Positions 8,602 through 16,441 of a DNA stretch of 64,000 nucleotides are shown here, in pieces (position 1 is the first letter of the stretch; every line of letters begins with the position of its first letter). The notes below the pieces were generated by a model that searched no databases, had not been told where the DNA came from, and saw only the letters and a list, made by a program, of their open reading frames with translations. This stretch comes from QNYQ01 sp964542985 (GTDB lineage: Archaea; Thermoproteota; Thermoprotei_A; Sulfolobales; Pyrodictiaceae): assembly GCA_964542985.1 (NCBI GenBank), contig CAZIWH010000002.1, forward strand, positions 11,899 through 75,898. The letters run 5' to 3'. The translations under genes were made by a program, and so were the position numbers.

Positions 8602-8990
8602 GACGCGTAGCCTACGACACGAGCATACTCCTCCTTCTATATGAGGGGGTCTCGGTTTTTGACGAGGCCGCTGAGCTGCTAGCCTCCGAGCCCGAGTGCG
8701 TGGTTCCCCGCCAGGTTGTGGAGGAGCTCCGCCGCCTCGCCTCAGAGGGCCCTGGCCTTCACAGGATGAGGGCGGCCAGGCTCGCCCTCCAGGCCCTGGA
8801 GAAGAGGGGCTGCAAGGTGGTTGAAGTAGAAGCAGGGGACGCCGACGACGCTCTACTTGAGCTCGCGCTGCGGGACAGAGGCCTCATAGTGGCTACGGCT
8901 GACAACGGGCTGAGGAGGAGGCTGCGCGAGAAGGGGCTCCCAAACATATACTACCGCCGCTCTCGCCACGGCTTGATGCTTGAAGCGTAG
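8580..8990 (+). CDS. PIN-domain protein (VapC9/Fcf1-like putative RNase)
   Basis: 136 aa PIN domain. Acidic positions expected to bind the catalytic metal are visible: D13 (AYDTS), E48 (VVEEL), D89/D90 and D108 (TADNGL). PIN domains are metal-dependent single-strand RNases. The gene lies between aIF2-gamma and rpo7, a conserved archaeal position; no antitoxin gene precedes it, so it is more likely a ribosome- or RNA-maturation factor than a toxin. Start ATG 8580 overlaps aIF2-gamma by 22 nt, indicating cotranslation. Family certain, substrate unknown. Confidence 0.85.
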   Translation: MGYSERIRRVAYDTSILLLLYEGVSVFDEAAELLASEPECVVPRQVVEELRRLASEGPGLHRMRAARLALQALEKRGCKVVEVEAGDADDALLELALRDRGLIVATADNGLRRRLREKGLPNIYYRRSRHGLMLEA

Positions 8991-9011
8991 CCGTAGAGCC
9001 GCTAGACGGTT

Positions 9012-9021
9012 CTCTTATATC
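9012..9021 (+). promoter_or_regulatory. TATA promoter of the rpo7-spt4 operon
   Basis: TCTTATATC lies 71 nt upstream of the preferred rpo7 start. Predicted transcription start is near 9042. It separates the aIF2-gamma/PIN unit from the downstream transcription and ribosomal genes. Confidence 0.5.
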
Positions 9022-9091
9022 TCTCCCGTGGGGCCGGCACTAGCCCCGGCCCCGGTCTAGCATGATGGAGCAGGGAGGAGAGGGTGCCGCC

Positions 9092-9655
9092 TTGTACATG
9101 GTGTATAAGGTGAGGGATGTAGTCCGGATACCGCCGTCGATGTTCGGCATGCCGCTGGAGGAAGCTGCCCTCCGCGTGCTTGCAGACAAGTATGTCGGCA
9201 CAGTGCACCCGGAGATGGGTGTCATAGTGGCGGTGTTCAATGTCAAAGTCAATGAGGAGGGCCGTATACTCCCCGGCGACGGCGCCACCTATCATGACTC
9301 CGAGTACGAGGTCATTGCCCTCAACCCGCGCGTCAAGGAGGTAGTTGAAGGCGTTATAGTCAACGCGCAGAATTATGGCGCCTGGGTGAGCCTAGGGCCC
9401 GTTGAGGGACTGGTACACATAAGCCAGATGATGGACGAGCATGTACGCTTCGACCCTCAACGCCGCGCCTTCATAGGCGACCGCACTCGCCGCATAATAG
9501 AGGTAGGCGATGTCGTGAGGGCCCGTGTCGTCTCAGTCTCAATGACCGGGCTGGGCAACAAGCCAAGGATACAGCTGACTATGAAGCAGCCCTACCTGGG
9601 GAAACCCGAGTGGTGGAAGCACAAGGAGAAGGAAAAGGCAAAGCAGCACAGCTGA
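9092..9655 (+). CDS. rpo7: RNA polymerase subunit Rpo7 (RpoE')
   Basis: About 188 aa. Rpo7 forms the stalk of archaeal RNA polymerase with Rpo4. The N-terminal RNP fold starts at YKVRDVVRIPPSMFG, and the S1/OB domain follows with GAWVSLGPVEGLVHISQ and KPRIQLTMKQ. Three starts compete: ATG 9062, TTG 9092 and ATG 9098. The family usually begins one or two residues before YKL/YKV, and GGAGGAGAGGGTG at 9074-9086 favours TTG 9092. First gene of the rpo7 - spt4 - dephospho-CoA kinase - S24e - S27ae string. Confidence 0.93.
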   Translation: MYMVYKVRDVVRIPPSMFGMPLEEAALRVLADKYVGTVHPEMGVIVAVFNVKVNEEGRILPGDGATYHDSEYEVIALNPRVKEVVEGVIVNAQNYGAWVSLGPVEGLVHISQMMDEHVRFDPQRRAFIGDRTRRIIEVGDVVRARVVSVSMTGLGNKPRIQLTMKQPYLGKPEWWKHKEKEKAKQHS

Positions 9656-9730
9656 GCCTAGACTTCTACTCGGGGGCCTCTTTCCCGTCCCTCCATGTAG
9701 TCTCGCCTCGCCTGCCGGAGGTGTATCGAG

Positions 9731-9943
9731 TTGCCGCGTAGGAGGAGGAGCCTACCTTTCAAGGCGTGTCGTAAATGCCGCAGCCTGGTGCCCAAGGAGG
9801 CTACGAGGTGCCCTGTCTGCGGCTCCACCGATCTCAGCGAGGACTGGGAAGGAGTAATAGTCGTGCTCGACCCCGAGAAGTCCTTAATAGCCAAGAAGAT
9901 GGATATAACGAGGTCAGGCAAATACGCCATAAAGGTGAGGTAG
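9731..9943 (+). CDS. spt4: Transcription elongation factor Spt4 (RpoE2)
   Basis: 70 aa. Spt4 binds Spt5 and clamps RNA polymerase during elongation. The zinc ribbon is C-x2-C (CRKC) then C-x2-C (CPVC) 13 residues later, followed by the conserved LSEDWEGVIVVLDPEKS segment. Starts at TTG 9731 with GGAGGTG 10 nt upstream; no ATG is available. It directly follows rpo7 and is followed after 5 nt by the dephospho-CoA kinase gene, as in most archaea. Confidence 0.93.
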   Translation: MPRRRRSLPFKACRKCRSLVPKEATRCPVCGSTDLSEDWEGVIVVLDPEKSLIAKKMDITRSGKYAIKVR

Positions 9944-9948
9944 AGGAA

Positions 9949-10464
9949 GTGGCGTCTACCCATCTTTGCCTTCCCGTGAGGCTCCGCGGCCTTCTCCGCC
10001 TCCTTCCCCCAGGCTCTAAAATAGTAGCCGACAGCGGTGAGCTTCTCCGCCTTCTGCGTTACCGCCACGTGGTTGCCGTAGGTGATTATGTGTCTAGGCT
10101 GCTTAGGGGTCTGGGAGTAGAGCCCTGGGTCATGGTATACGATTGTGCTACGATGCGCTCGGAGACCGAGTGCCCCTGGAAGGAAGACGTGACTGTAAGG
10201 AATCCTGCCTCAACGTTATCGCCGGAGGCCTGGCATATTGTGTGCGACGCTGTGAGGCGCGGAGCGCCCGGGAGTATACGTGTCGAGGGCGAGGAGGATC
10301 TGCTCGCTCTCGCAGCGATTATGTGCTGTCCGCAGGGCTGTGTCGTAGTCTATGGTTACCCCGGCGTGGGGAGCATCGTAGCAGAGGTTAATGCGGAGCT
10401 AAAGAGGCTTGTCCGCTACATTCTCTCTGAGATGTCGCGGTGTCCCGAGGGGCCGAAGAGTTAA
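9949..10464 (+). CDS. GTP-dependent dephospho-CoA kinase (DUF359)
   Basis: 171 aa. The DUF359 family phosphorylates 3'-dephospho-CoA with GTP, the last step of archaeal CoA synthesis. Recognised by VADSGELLRLL, VAVGDYVSR, VYDCATMRSE, RNPASTLS, VEGEEDLLALAAI and VVYGYPG. The ORF stays open upstream through spt4, but GTG 9949 with GGTGAGGT just before it gives the family N-terminus, 5 nt after the spt4 stop. The spt4-DUF359-S24e order is conserved in archaea, which supports the call. Confidence 0.88.
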   Translation: MASTHLCLPVRLRGLLRLLPPGSKIVADSGELLRLLRYRHVVAVGDYVSRLLRGLGVEPWVMVYDCATMRSETECPWKEDVTVRNPASTLSPEAWHIVCDAVRRGAPGSIRVEGEEDLLALAAIMCCPQGCVVVYGYPGVGSIVAEVNAELKRLVRYILSEMSRCPEGPKS

Positions 10465-10522
10465 TAGAAGCGGGTTACGTGGCGCGGCTGGGCTGGGGTA
10501 TTAGTTAGGGAGGGTCGCGGCC

Positions 10523-10909
10523 TTGGCGCAGGCAGGGGCACCTGCAGACATGGTTGACCTGCTCCGCCCTAAGGAGGCGAAGCTGCTGGACGTGGGCATG
10601 GAAGGCTATGAATTCTACATTGTCAGTGACAAGTACAACTCGCTTATCAAAAGGAGGGAGATAGATTTCATTGTGCTCCATGTAGGGAAGCCAACGCCCA
10701 GCAGGATGGAGCTCAGGTATAAGCTCTCAAAGGCGCTAGGCGTAGACATTAAGAGGCTCTACATACGCAGCGTGCAGAGCGAATACGGCGTCGGACGCAC
10801 GAAGGTTGAGGTGCACGTTTACGACACCCCTGAGCGTGCGCTCCAGTTCGAGCCAAAGTATATCCTTGAGAGGAACAAGATACCCGAAGAGGAGGAGGAG
10901 GAAGAGTAA
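10523..10909 (+). CDS. rps24e: Ribosomal protein S24e
   Basis: 128 aa. Core segments FIVLHVGKPTPSRMELRYKL, KRLYIRSVQSEYG and VHVYDTPERA identify S24e. A Glu-rich tail (EEEEEE) ends the protein. Starts at TTG 10523, preceded by GGGAGGG. Encoded between the dephospho-CoA kinase and S27ae, its usual place in archaea. Confidence 0.94.
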   Translation: MAQAGAPADMVDLLRPKEAKLLDVGMEGYEFYIVSDKYNSLIKRREIDFIVLHVGKPTPSRMELRYKLSKALGVDIKRLYIRSVQSEYGVGRTKVEVHVYDTPERALQFEPKYILERNKIPEEEEEEE

Positions 10910-10943
10910 CCCCTATCACGCGCCCCTCGGGAGGTGAGGCGCC

Positions 10944-11126
10944 ATGTCCAAGAAGGAGGGCCTTAAGCTATACGTGCACAGGCTCTACGAGTACGACTAC
11001 GAGAAGGGGACCATAAAGAGGAAGAACAAGATATGCCCGCGTTGTGGCAGCTTTATGGCATTCCACAAGTACCCTGTGCCGAGGTGGCATTGTGGTAAGT
11101 GTGGCCACACCGAGTTCGTTTCCTAG
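10944..11126 (+). CDS. rps27ae: Ribosomal protein S27ae
   Basis: 60 aa zinc-ribbon protein of the small subunit. The two pairs are CPRC and CGKC separated by 17 residues, with the conserved FMAFHKYPVPRWHC between them. In archaea it is not fused to ubiquitin. GGGAGGTGAGG precedes the ATG. Its 3' end probably overlaps the start of kae1. Confidence 0.95.
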   Translation: MSKKEGLKLYVHRLYEYDYEKGTIKRKNKICPRCGSFMAFHKYPVPRWHCGKCGHTEFVS

Positions 11127-12171
11127 TCCCCCGGTCGGCCCCCATATTCTGTACCCGCGTCTCGACTGGAACAGGGACGCCATAGTCCTAGGGATAGAGT
11201 CTACGGCCCACACCTTTGGAGTGGGCATAGCGTCTACGAGGCCTCCCTACATTCTTGCAAGCGTCAAGGACACCTATGTCCCCAAGACGGGGGGCATTCA
11301 TCCCCGTGAGGCGGCTGAGCACCACATACGCGTCGCGGCCGAGGTGCTGCGGAGAGCCCTGGAGGTCGCTGGAGTCTCTATGAACTCTGTGGACGCCGTG
11401 GCTGTTGCTCTGGGGCCGGGGCTGGGGCCTGCGCTCCGCGTCGGAGCAACAATAGCGCGAGGGTTAGCTGTCTACTACTCTAAGCCCCTTGTGCCGGTGA
11501 ACCATGCGGTCGCGCATATAGAGATAGGGCGTCTGCTCACCGGACTCTCCTCTCCTGTCGTGCTCTATGTTTCCGGCGGCAATACCATGGTGGCGGCGCT
11601 AGCTAAGAAGAGGTACAGGGTGTTCGGCGAGACCCTAGACATAGCGCTCGGCAACCTCCTTGACACCTTTGCGCGTGATGCCGGGCTCGCCCCGCCATAT
11701 GTGGTTGAGGGACTTCACGTCGTTGACCGTTGCGCCCTCAAAGCTAGGGAGCCCGCCGAGATGCCCTACACGGTGAAGGGTATGGACGTCTCCTACTCCG
11801 GCTTGCTGACAGCGGCTCTCAGGGCGTGGAGGCGGGGTGGCGGGGCCGCGGTCTGCCTGGGGCTCCGCGAGTCAGCATACGGCGCAGCAGTAGAGGTAGC
11901 TGAGAGAGCCTTGGTCCATCTTCGCAGGAGGGAGGTGCTCCTAACCGGCGGTGTAGCGGCCAGCCCAGTGCTCAAGGAGAAGATGAGGATGATGGCCTCC
12001 CTCCACGGTGCCGCTGCAGGGTGGCCTCCTCCTCACTTCGCTGGCGACAATGGCGCCATGATAGCGTGGGTTGGCTTGTTGAACTACCTGGCAGGCATCA
12101 CGGTTGACCCTGAGGAGGCGGTGGTGAGGCAGCGGTGGAGGCTGGACGCGGTGGAGACTCCCTGGCTCTGA
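11092..12171 (+). CDS. kae1: tRNA N6-threonylcarbamoyltransferase Kae1 (KEOPS)
   Basis: Catalytic KEOPS subunit that transfers threonylcarbamoyl to A37 of ANN-decoding tRNAs. ASKHA-fold motifs are clear: VLGIESTAHTFGVGI, the metal-binding HAVAH, VLYVSGGNT, and HFAGDNGAMIAW. No ATG, GTG or TTG lies between the S27ae stop and the conserved core. GTG 11092, inside rps27ae and 4 nt after GAGGTGG, is the best conventional start and adds about 30 residues; GTG 11101 or a rare ATA at 11182, which would give the usual short N-terminus, are alternatives. Overlaps bud32 by 37 nt. Confidence 0.93.
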   Translation: MVSVATPSSFPSPPVGPHILYPRLDWNRDAIVLGIESTAHTFGVGIASTRPPYILASVKDTYVPKTGGIHPREAAEHHIRVAAEVLRRALEVAGVSMNSVDAVAVALGPGLGPALRVGATIARGLAVYYSKPLVPVNHAVAHIEIGRLLTGLSSPVVLYVSGGNTMVAALAKKRYRVFGETLDIALGNLLDTFARDAGLAPPYVVEGLHVVDRCALKAREPAEMPYTVKGMDVSYSGLLTAALRAWRRGGGAAVCLGLRESAYGAAVEVAERALVHLRRREVLLTGGVAASPVLKEKMRMMASLHGAAAGWPPPHFAGDNGAMIAWVGLLNYLAGITVDPEEAVVRQRWRLDAVETPWL

Positions 12172-12833
12172 GGGTGCTCGGGCCCCCGCTCTACGAGGGA
12201 GCCGAGGGCATCCTCTACCCCGTGGACTGGTTCGGAGTGCCAGCGCTGGCGAAGCACCGTATAGCCAAGCGGTATCGCCACCCTCTGCTTGACGCGAGGC
12301 TGAGGGTCGAGAGAACCATAACCGAGGCGAAGGCGGTGGCAGCGGCGCTTAGGGCCGGCGTGCCTGCACCGGCAATATATTTCGTAGACCCCCTTGAGGC
12401 CGTCATAGTAATGGAGTGGCTCCGCGGCGCCGAGAAGCTCGCTGACATCATAGAGAGGGAGCCAGGTTGCGCGATTAGCTACGTTGAGAAGCTCGGTGCC
12501 CACGTTGCCAGACTCCACGGTGCTGGCGTCGCCCACGGTGACCTAACCACGAGCAACGTGCTGGTCCACCAGGGGGAGGTGTTCCTCATAGACTTCGGCC
12601 TCGCCTCCCTCCATGCAAGCCTACGCGACCGAGCGGTTGACCTCCACCTCTTCCTCCGGAGCCTGGAGGCCGAGCACCCGGAGAACGTTGAGCCGGCCCT
12701 CGAGGCCTTCCTGCGCGGCTACTCCTCTATCCTAGGCCGCGGCGAGGCGGGACGCCTCCTTAACCTGGTGCATGAGATAAGGCTTATGGGCCGCTACCGT
12801 GAGGAGCGGCGCACCGCCTGGGGCCAGGGATGA
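12135..12833 (+). CDS. bud32: KEOPS kinase/ATPase Bud32
   Basis: 232 aa, small atypical protein kinase that acts as an ATPase switch for Kae1. Kinase motifs: K in KHRIAKRYRHP, E in the TEAKAV helix, VMEWLRG hinge, the catalytic HGDLTTSN and DFGLA. The C-terminal RTAW-type tail known to contact Kae1 is present near the end (RRTAW). Separate from kae1, unlike the fused euryarchaeal protein. The start may be ATG 12135 or GTG 12174, which lies 2 nt past the kae1 stop. Overlaps the next gene by 4 nt. Confidence 0.93.
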   Translation: MEAGRGGDSLALRVLGPPLYEGAEGILYPVDWFGVPALAKHRIAKRYRHPLLDARLRVERTITEAKAVAAALRAGVPAPAIYFVDPLEAVIVMEWLRGAEKLADIIEREPGCAISYVEKLGAHVARLHGAGVAHGDLTTSNVLVHQGEVFLIDFGLASLHASLRDRAVDLHLFLRSLEAEHPENVEPALEAFLRGYSSILGRGEAGRLLNLVHEIRLMGRYREERRTAWGQG

Positions 12834-13384
12834 GAATCCTATTCGCCACAGGCAACCCCCATAAGGTTGAGGAGCTGCGCGCGGTGCTCGCTGGCTGTGG
12901 GGTGGAGGTAGAGACGATTCCGGTGCCGAAGCTCGAGCTGCAGGCAGGCGACATAGCAAAGATAGCTGCTGCCGCAGCCTCCCTGGCCTATACGGCGGCG
13001 GGGCGTCCAGTCGCGGTGGAGGACGCGGGACTCTTCATACGTGCCCTCTCCTGGTTCCCTGGGCCCTACAGCAGCTATGTCTACTCAACCATAGGCGTCA
13101 AGGGCGTGCTCAAGCTCATGGAGGGCGTTGTGGACAGGTACGCGGAGTTCCGTTCAGTCATAGCCTACGCCGGGCCCTGGGGCGTGCGCCTCTACACCGG
13201 CGTCGCACGGGGCAGGATAGCTGAAGAGCCCCGGGGGAGTGGTGGCTTCGGCTTTGACCCCATATTCATACCTATGGGTTCTGACAGGACGTTCGCTGAG
13301 ATGAGCGTTGAGGAGAAGAACCGCTTTTCCCACCGCGCTGCGGCGGCCAGGAAGCTGTGCCGGGATCTCCGTGAATTCATTTAA
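12830..13384 (+). CDS. Non-canonical purine NTP pyrophosphatase (ITPase/RdgB family)
   Basis: 184 aa housecleaning enzyme that hydrolyses dITP, ITP and XTP to the monophosphate and so protects DNA and RNA from deaminated purines. Family motifs: FATGNPHKVEEL at the N-terminus, VEDAGLFI, GPYSSYV and GGFGFDPIF. The ATG overlaps the bud32 stop in a 4-nt ATGA arrangement. It ends the KEOPS string. Confidence 0.93.
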   Translation: MRILFATGNPHKVEELRAVLAGCGVEVETIPVPKLELQAGDIAKIAAAAASLAYTAAGRPVAVEDAGLFIRALSWFPGPYSSYVYSTIGVKGVLKLMEGVVDRYAEFRSVIAYAGPWGVRLYTGVARGRIAEEPRGSGGFGFDPIFIPMGSDRTFAEMSVEEKNRFSHRAAAARKLCRDLREFI

Positions 13385-13483
13385 GCGGGCCAGGTGTGGC
13401 GGGCTTCACCGTGCTTGGAGGGGCCCCGGGAGTAGGGGCCCACATGTAGGGGCTCCTGCTCGCCGGGTAGGAGGTGTCGCGTC

Positions 13484-13963
13484 GTGGCAGGAAAGAGGAG
13501 GAAGAAGGGTCGCTCCCACTCCACAAGGCCTGCGAGCCCGACTGTGCCTAAGTGGGTGCAGTACGACCCGGAGGAGATAGAGGAGATAATCGTAGACCTG
13601 GCAAGGAAGGGCTACGGCCCTAGCATGATAGGCATAGTGCTCCGCGACCAGTTCGGCATACCCCTGGTGAAGCCCGTCATAGGCAAGACGATAACGCAGG
13701 TCCTAGAGGAGCATTGCATAAAGATGGTGGTCCCCGAAGACTTGTTCAGACTGATAGAGAAGGCTGTCAACCTGCGCCGTCACCTAGAGGAGCACCCCAA
13801 GGATACACACGCCAAGAAGGGCCTCCTAGACTTGGAGTCGAAGATAAGGAGGCTAGCCAGTTACTATAAGATGGAGGGCATGCTTCCCGAGGACTGGAAG
13901 TACGACCCAGCGCAGGCAAAGCTGATAGTAGCCGGCGGCCTCTACGTGGAGGGTAAGTGCTAG
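13484..13963 (+). CDS. rps15: Ribosomal protein S15 (S13e type)
   Basis: 159 aa, the long archaeal/eukaryotic form with an N-terminal basic extension (KRRKKGRSHST). The S15 core follows: LARKGYGPSMIGIVLRDQFG, then LIEKAVNLRRHLEEHPKD and SKIRRLASYYKM. GTG 13484 with TAGGAGGTG upstream. First gene of the S15 - Cdc45-like - Pcc1 - S3ae group. Confidence 0.95.
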   Translation: MAGKRRKKGRSHSTRPASPTVPKWVQYDPEEIEEIIVDLARKGYGPSMIGIVLRDQFGIPLVKPVIGKTITQVLEEHCIKMVVPEDLFRLIEKAVNLRRHLEEHPKDTHAKKGLLDLESKIRRLASYYKMEGMLPEDWKYDPAQAKLIVAGGLYVEGKC

Positions 13964-14045
13964 CTTCTCCACGTTGCCTCCCTTGCTGCGTGGGAGGCCC
14001 CTAGCTTTTCATGTCTCCTCTTCCTCCTAGGCGGCGGGGACCGGG

Positions 14046-15314
14046 TTGAGCCTGGATGAGGCCTTCTCGAGATTCATAAGCGAGAAGGAGGCAAGTCTGT
14101 TCAGGCCGTCTGCGAGCCAGATAGCAACGGCCTCGAAGGAGTATGGCTTTCTCGAGGTGTGGTGTTTCCCGTCCCTCGACTCGGCCATAGCGGCTGCGAT
14201 CGTGCTCCGCGTGCTCAGCAGCAGTGGCGTACAGGCTACTGTCTACTTCTCGCCGGAGCCGCCGCGGCTCATAGAGGAGCCGTCTCTCCTCTTAGGCTAC
14301 CCGGCTGCGGTAGCCACAGAACTCACAGTGAAGAAGCCCTCTGCCTTGATAGGGTATGGCGAGAGGCCGCAGGGCCTCCTGCCCCTGGCGGTCACAGCGT
14401 CCAACGATTCAAGCATAGCGGCACTCACGGTGGGCGTCTTATCTGAGATAAGTATCGTTGGAGGTTTCTCTGTCTATGCTGTTGCCGCCGGCTTCTGGCG
14501 TGGCATGGATAGAGGGAAGAGGGGTGAGTTCCCCGGCGTCGAGAACAGTATCGTGGAGATGCTGAAGCTGGAGAACAAGGTTGAGGAGCACTTCAGCCTT
14601 AGGCTGATGAGGTGGAATAGCCTGGCCACTGAGGAGGCCATGGCGGTTACAGTGCAGCCCTACCTGCCAGGGCTCACCGGCTCCATTGAGGCGGCGCGTA
14701 GGATGCTTGAGGAGGATCCACGGCTGGCCCAGCTGCTGGGCAAGAACATGCACGACGCCCCTGAACAGGGGCTCGCAGTGCTGGGCGAGAAGCTCTATGA
14801 GCTGCTTAAGAACGAGAGCCGCATACCCAGGAGGCCCTCCGAGATAATAGGCCTCGCCTACTACAGCCCCTCTAGCCCCCTCCCCGACCTACGCGAGACA
14901 CCCTACGTGCTGGCCGCCGCAGCCTCGGCGGCAGGACTCCACGCCCTCCTAGGCCTAGCCTACGCTGAGGAAGCCTCGGCGGCGGCGGCCCACTACCTCT
15001 ACCGCCGCAGCCTGGGCGAGACTGTGGCCTGGATAGAAGAGGCTAGGAGGGGCAAGCCGCAGCAGAGGCGCCTGGGCAGGCTCCAGATCGCGGTCTACAA
15101 CGAGGAGCCGCCGCAGCCCCAGCTGGCGGAGAAGGCACTGAGCCAGCTCGGCGTGGTGCAGCCACATCAGGCCGGTGTCTACGGTGACAAGCTGCTGGCC
15201 GAGAAAGTAGTGGAGACTGCTGGCTATGAGGCTCTCCGCGAGCTGTTACGCCAGGGCTGCCTGGAGTACCTGGAGGGGAGCCCCTATGTCCGCGCCAAGT
15301 CCTGGAGCTGCTAG
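14046..15314 (+). CDS. Cdc45/RecJdbh-like protein with an inactivated DHH domain
   Basis: 422 aa. The N-terminal FPSLDSAIAAAIVLRVL occupies the place of the DHH-family motif I (HxDxDG), but the metal-binding His and the second Asp are missing, and no DHH triplet is seen. In Thermococcales the gene in the same position, between S15 and S3ae, is the GINS-associated RecJ nuclease GAN, and Sulfolobus has an inactivated version (RecJdbh) that is its Cdc45 in the CMG helicase. Order and inactivated motif together point to Cdc45. TTG start. The end overlaps pcc1 by 29 nt. Assignment is inference from context plus motif. Confidence 0.65.
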   Translation: MSLDEAFSRFISEKEASLFRPSASQIATASKEYGFLEVWCFPSLDSAIAAAIVLRVLSSSGVQATVYFSPEPPRLIEEPSLLLGYPAAVATELTVKKPSALIGYGERPQGLLPLAVTASNDSSIAALTVGVLSEISIVGGFSVYAVAAGFWRGMDRGKRGEFPGVENSIVEMLKLENKVEEHFSLRLMRWNSLATEEAMAVTVQPYLPGLTGSIEAARRMLEEDPRLAQLLGKNMHDAPEQGLAVLGEKLYELLKNESRIPRRPSEIIGLAYYSPSSPLPDLRETPYVLAAAASAAGLHALLGLAYAEEASAAAAHYLYRRSLGETVAWIEEARRGKPQQRRLGRLQIAVYNEEPPQPQLAEKALSQLGVVQPHQAGVYGDKLLAEKVVETAGYEALRELLRQGCLEYLEGSPYVRAKSWSC

Positions 15315-15621
15315 GCTACGGGCAACAATAAGGATACATGGCCTCGGCCGCGCAGCGGAGGCCGCGGCCGCGGCGCTCAGGCCGGACGACAAGGGAGCGC
15401 CGCCGTGGATGAGGATAAGCGAGCACGTAGAGGACGGTAACCTCGTCATCGTAGTTGAGGTCGATGGGCTGAGGCTTGGGAGCCTCCGCAACACTGTGGA
15501 TGAGATACTCTCTACACTATATTCACTGCTCAAGGCGATAGAGGAGACTGCTAAGGCTTTAAACCAGACTGCGGCAGGGCCTGGAGACGCCGGGAGGGAG
15601 GGTAATGAGCCGCCGAGTTAG
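15286..15621 (+). CDS. pcc1: KEOPS subunit Pcc1
   Basis: 111 aa from ATG 15286, which has GGAGGGG 7 nt upstream. Pcc1 is the small dimerising subunit of KEOPS that helps position tRNA on Kae1. It shows the expected two-strand/helix pattern, with WMRISEHVEDGNLVIVVEV followed by GLRLGSLRNTVDEILSTLYSLLKAIEE. It overlaps the Cdc45-like gene upstream and rps3ae downstream (17 nt). The Pcc1-S3ae adjacency is conserved in archaea, which supports this short, weakly conserved protein. Confidence 0.85.
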   Translation: MSAPSPGAARLRATIRIHGLGRAAEAAAAALRPDDKGAPPWMRISEHVEDGNLVIVVEVDGLRLGSLRNTVDEILSTLYSLLKAIEETAKALNQTAAGPGDAGREGNEPPS

Positions 15622-16252
15622 AGGCGCAAGGGACAAGTGGAGGCTCAAGAAGTGGTACGAGGTCATAGCCCCCCAGGTCTTCGGTAACGTGGCCTTAGGC
15701 ACTACGCCCGCCGACGACCCCCGCAAGCTGATAGGCAGGATAATGGAGACAACACTCTACGACATAACCGGCGACTTCTCCCTGGTGCACGTGCATCTCT
15801 TCTTCCAGATAATAGATGTTGACGAGGAAAACCTGAAAGCCTACACCAGGTTCCGCGGCCACGAGCTAGCCAGGGACTACATGAAGAGCCTCATACGCCG
15901 CAAGAGCAGCAAGATACAGGGCATATACAACGTTACCACTAAGGATGGTTACGGCCTACGCATAACCGGCGTAGTCCTAACCACCTATAGGTGCAAGACA
16001 AGCCAGAAGAAGGCAATACGTAAGATAATGGGCGACATAATAGTCAAGCGCGCAGCAGAGATGACCCTAGACGAGCTGATAAACGCAATGCTCTTCGGCA
16101 GCCTAGCCAACGAGATATTCGAGCAGGCCAAGAAGATATACCCGCTGAGGAAGGTTGAGATATACAAATCTAAGCTACTGACCGTTCCCGGTCCAGAGGG
16201 GAAGCCGCAGCCCGCAGTAGTGGTCTCGCCGCTCATGTATGAGGTACACTAG
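15605..16252 (+). CDS. rps3ae: Ribosomal protein S3ae (S1e)
   Basis: 215 aa. Identified by DKWRLKKWYEVIAPQVFGN, VHLFFQIIDVD, GHELARDYMKSLIRRKSSKI and KVEIYKSKLL. ATG 15605 with a GGGAGGG upstream; overlaps the pcc1 end by 17 nt. It closes the S15-Pcc1-S3ae group. Confidence 0.95.
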   Translation: MSRRVRGARDKWRLKKWYEVIAPQVFGNVALGTTPADDPRKLIGRIMETTLYDITGDFSLVHVHLFFQIIDVDEENLKAYTRFRGHELARDYMKSLIRRKSSKIQGIYNVTTKDGYGLRITGVVLTTYRCKTSQKKAIRKIMGDIIVKRAAEMTLDELINAMLFGSLANEIFEQAKKIYPLRKVEIYKSKLLTVPGPEGKPQPAVVVSPLMYEVH

Positions 16253-16441
16253 CCAAGCCAATAACTACACAGACCGGGCGGGAAGCGACGCCGCTCCTCC
16301 GGGTTTTGGCCGGCTCGCTGCTCCGTGGTTCAAGCCCCTAGGCACCTTTCTCCCAAGTCCAGAGGCCAGGCAATGGTCTGTCCTCCGGTGATAGCCCTGG
16401 CTTGTCCTACAGGATTCCGAAGTGCAGAGGTGTGTGTAGGC

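Noticed and set aside
16318..16340. GGTTCAAGCCCC, like a T-arm
   Set aside because: No acceptor, D or anticodon arm could be paired upstream; the 190-nt spacer gives no cloverleaf.
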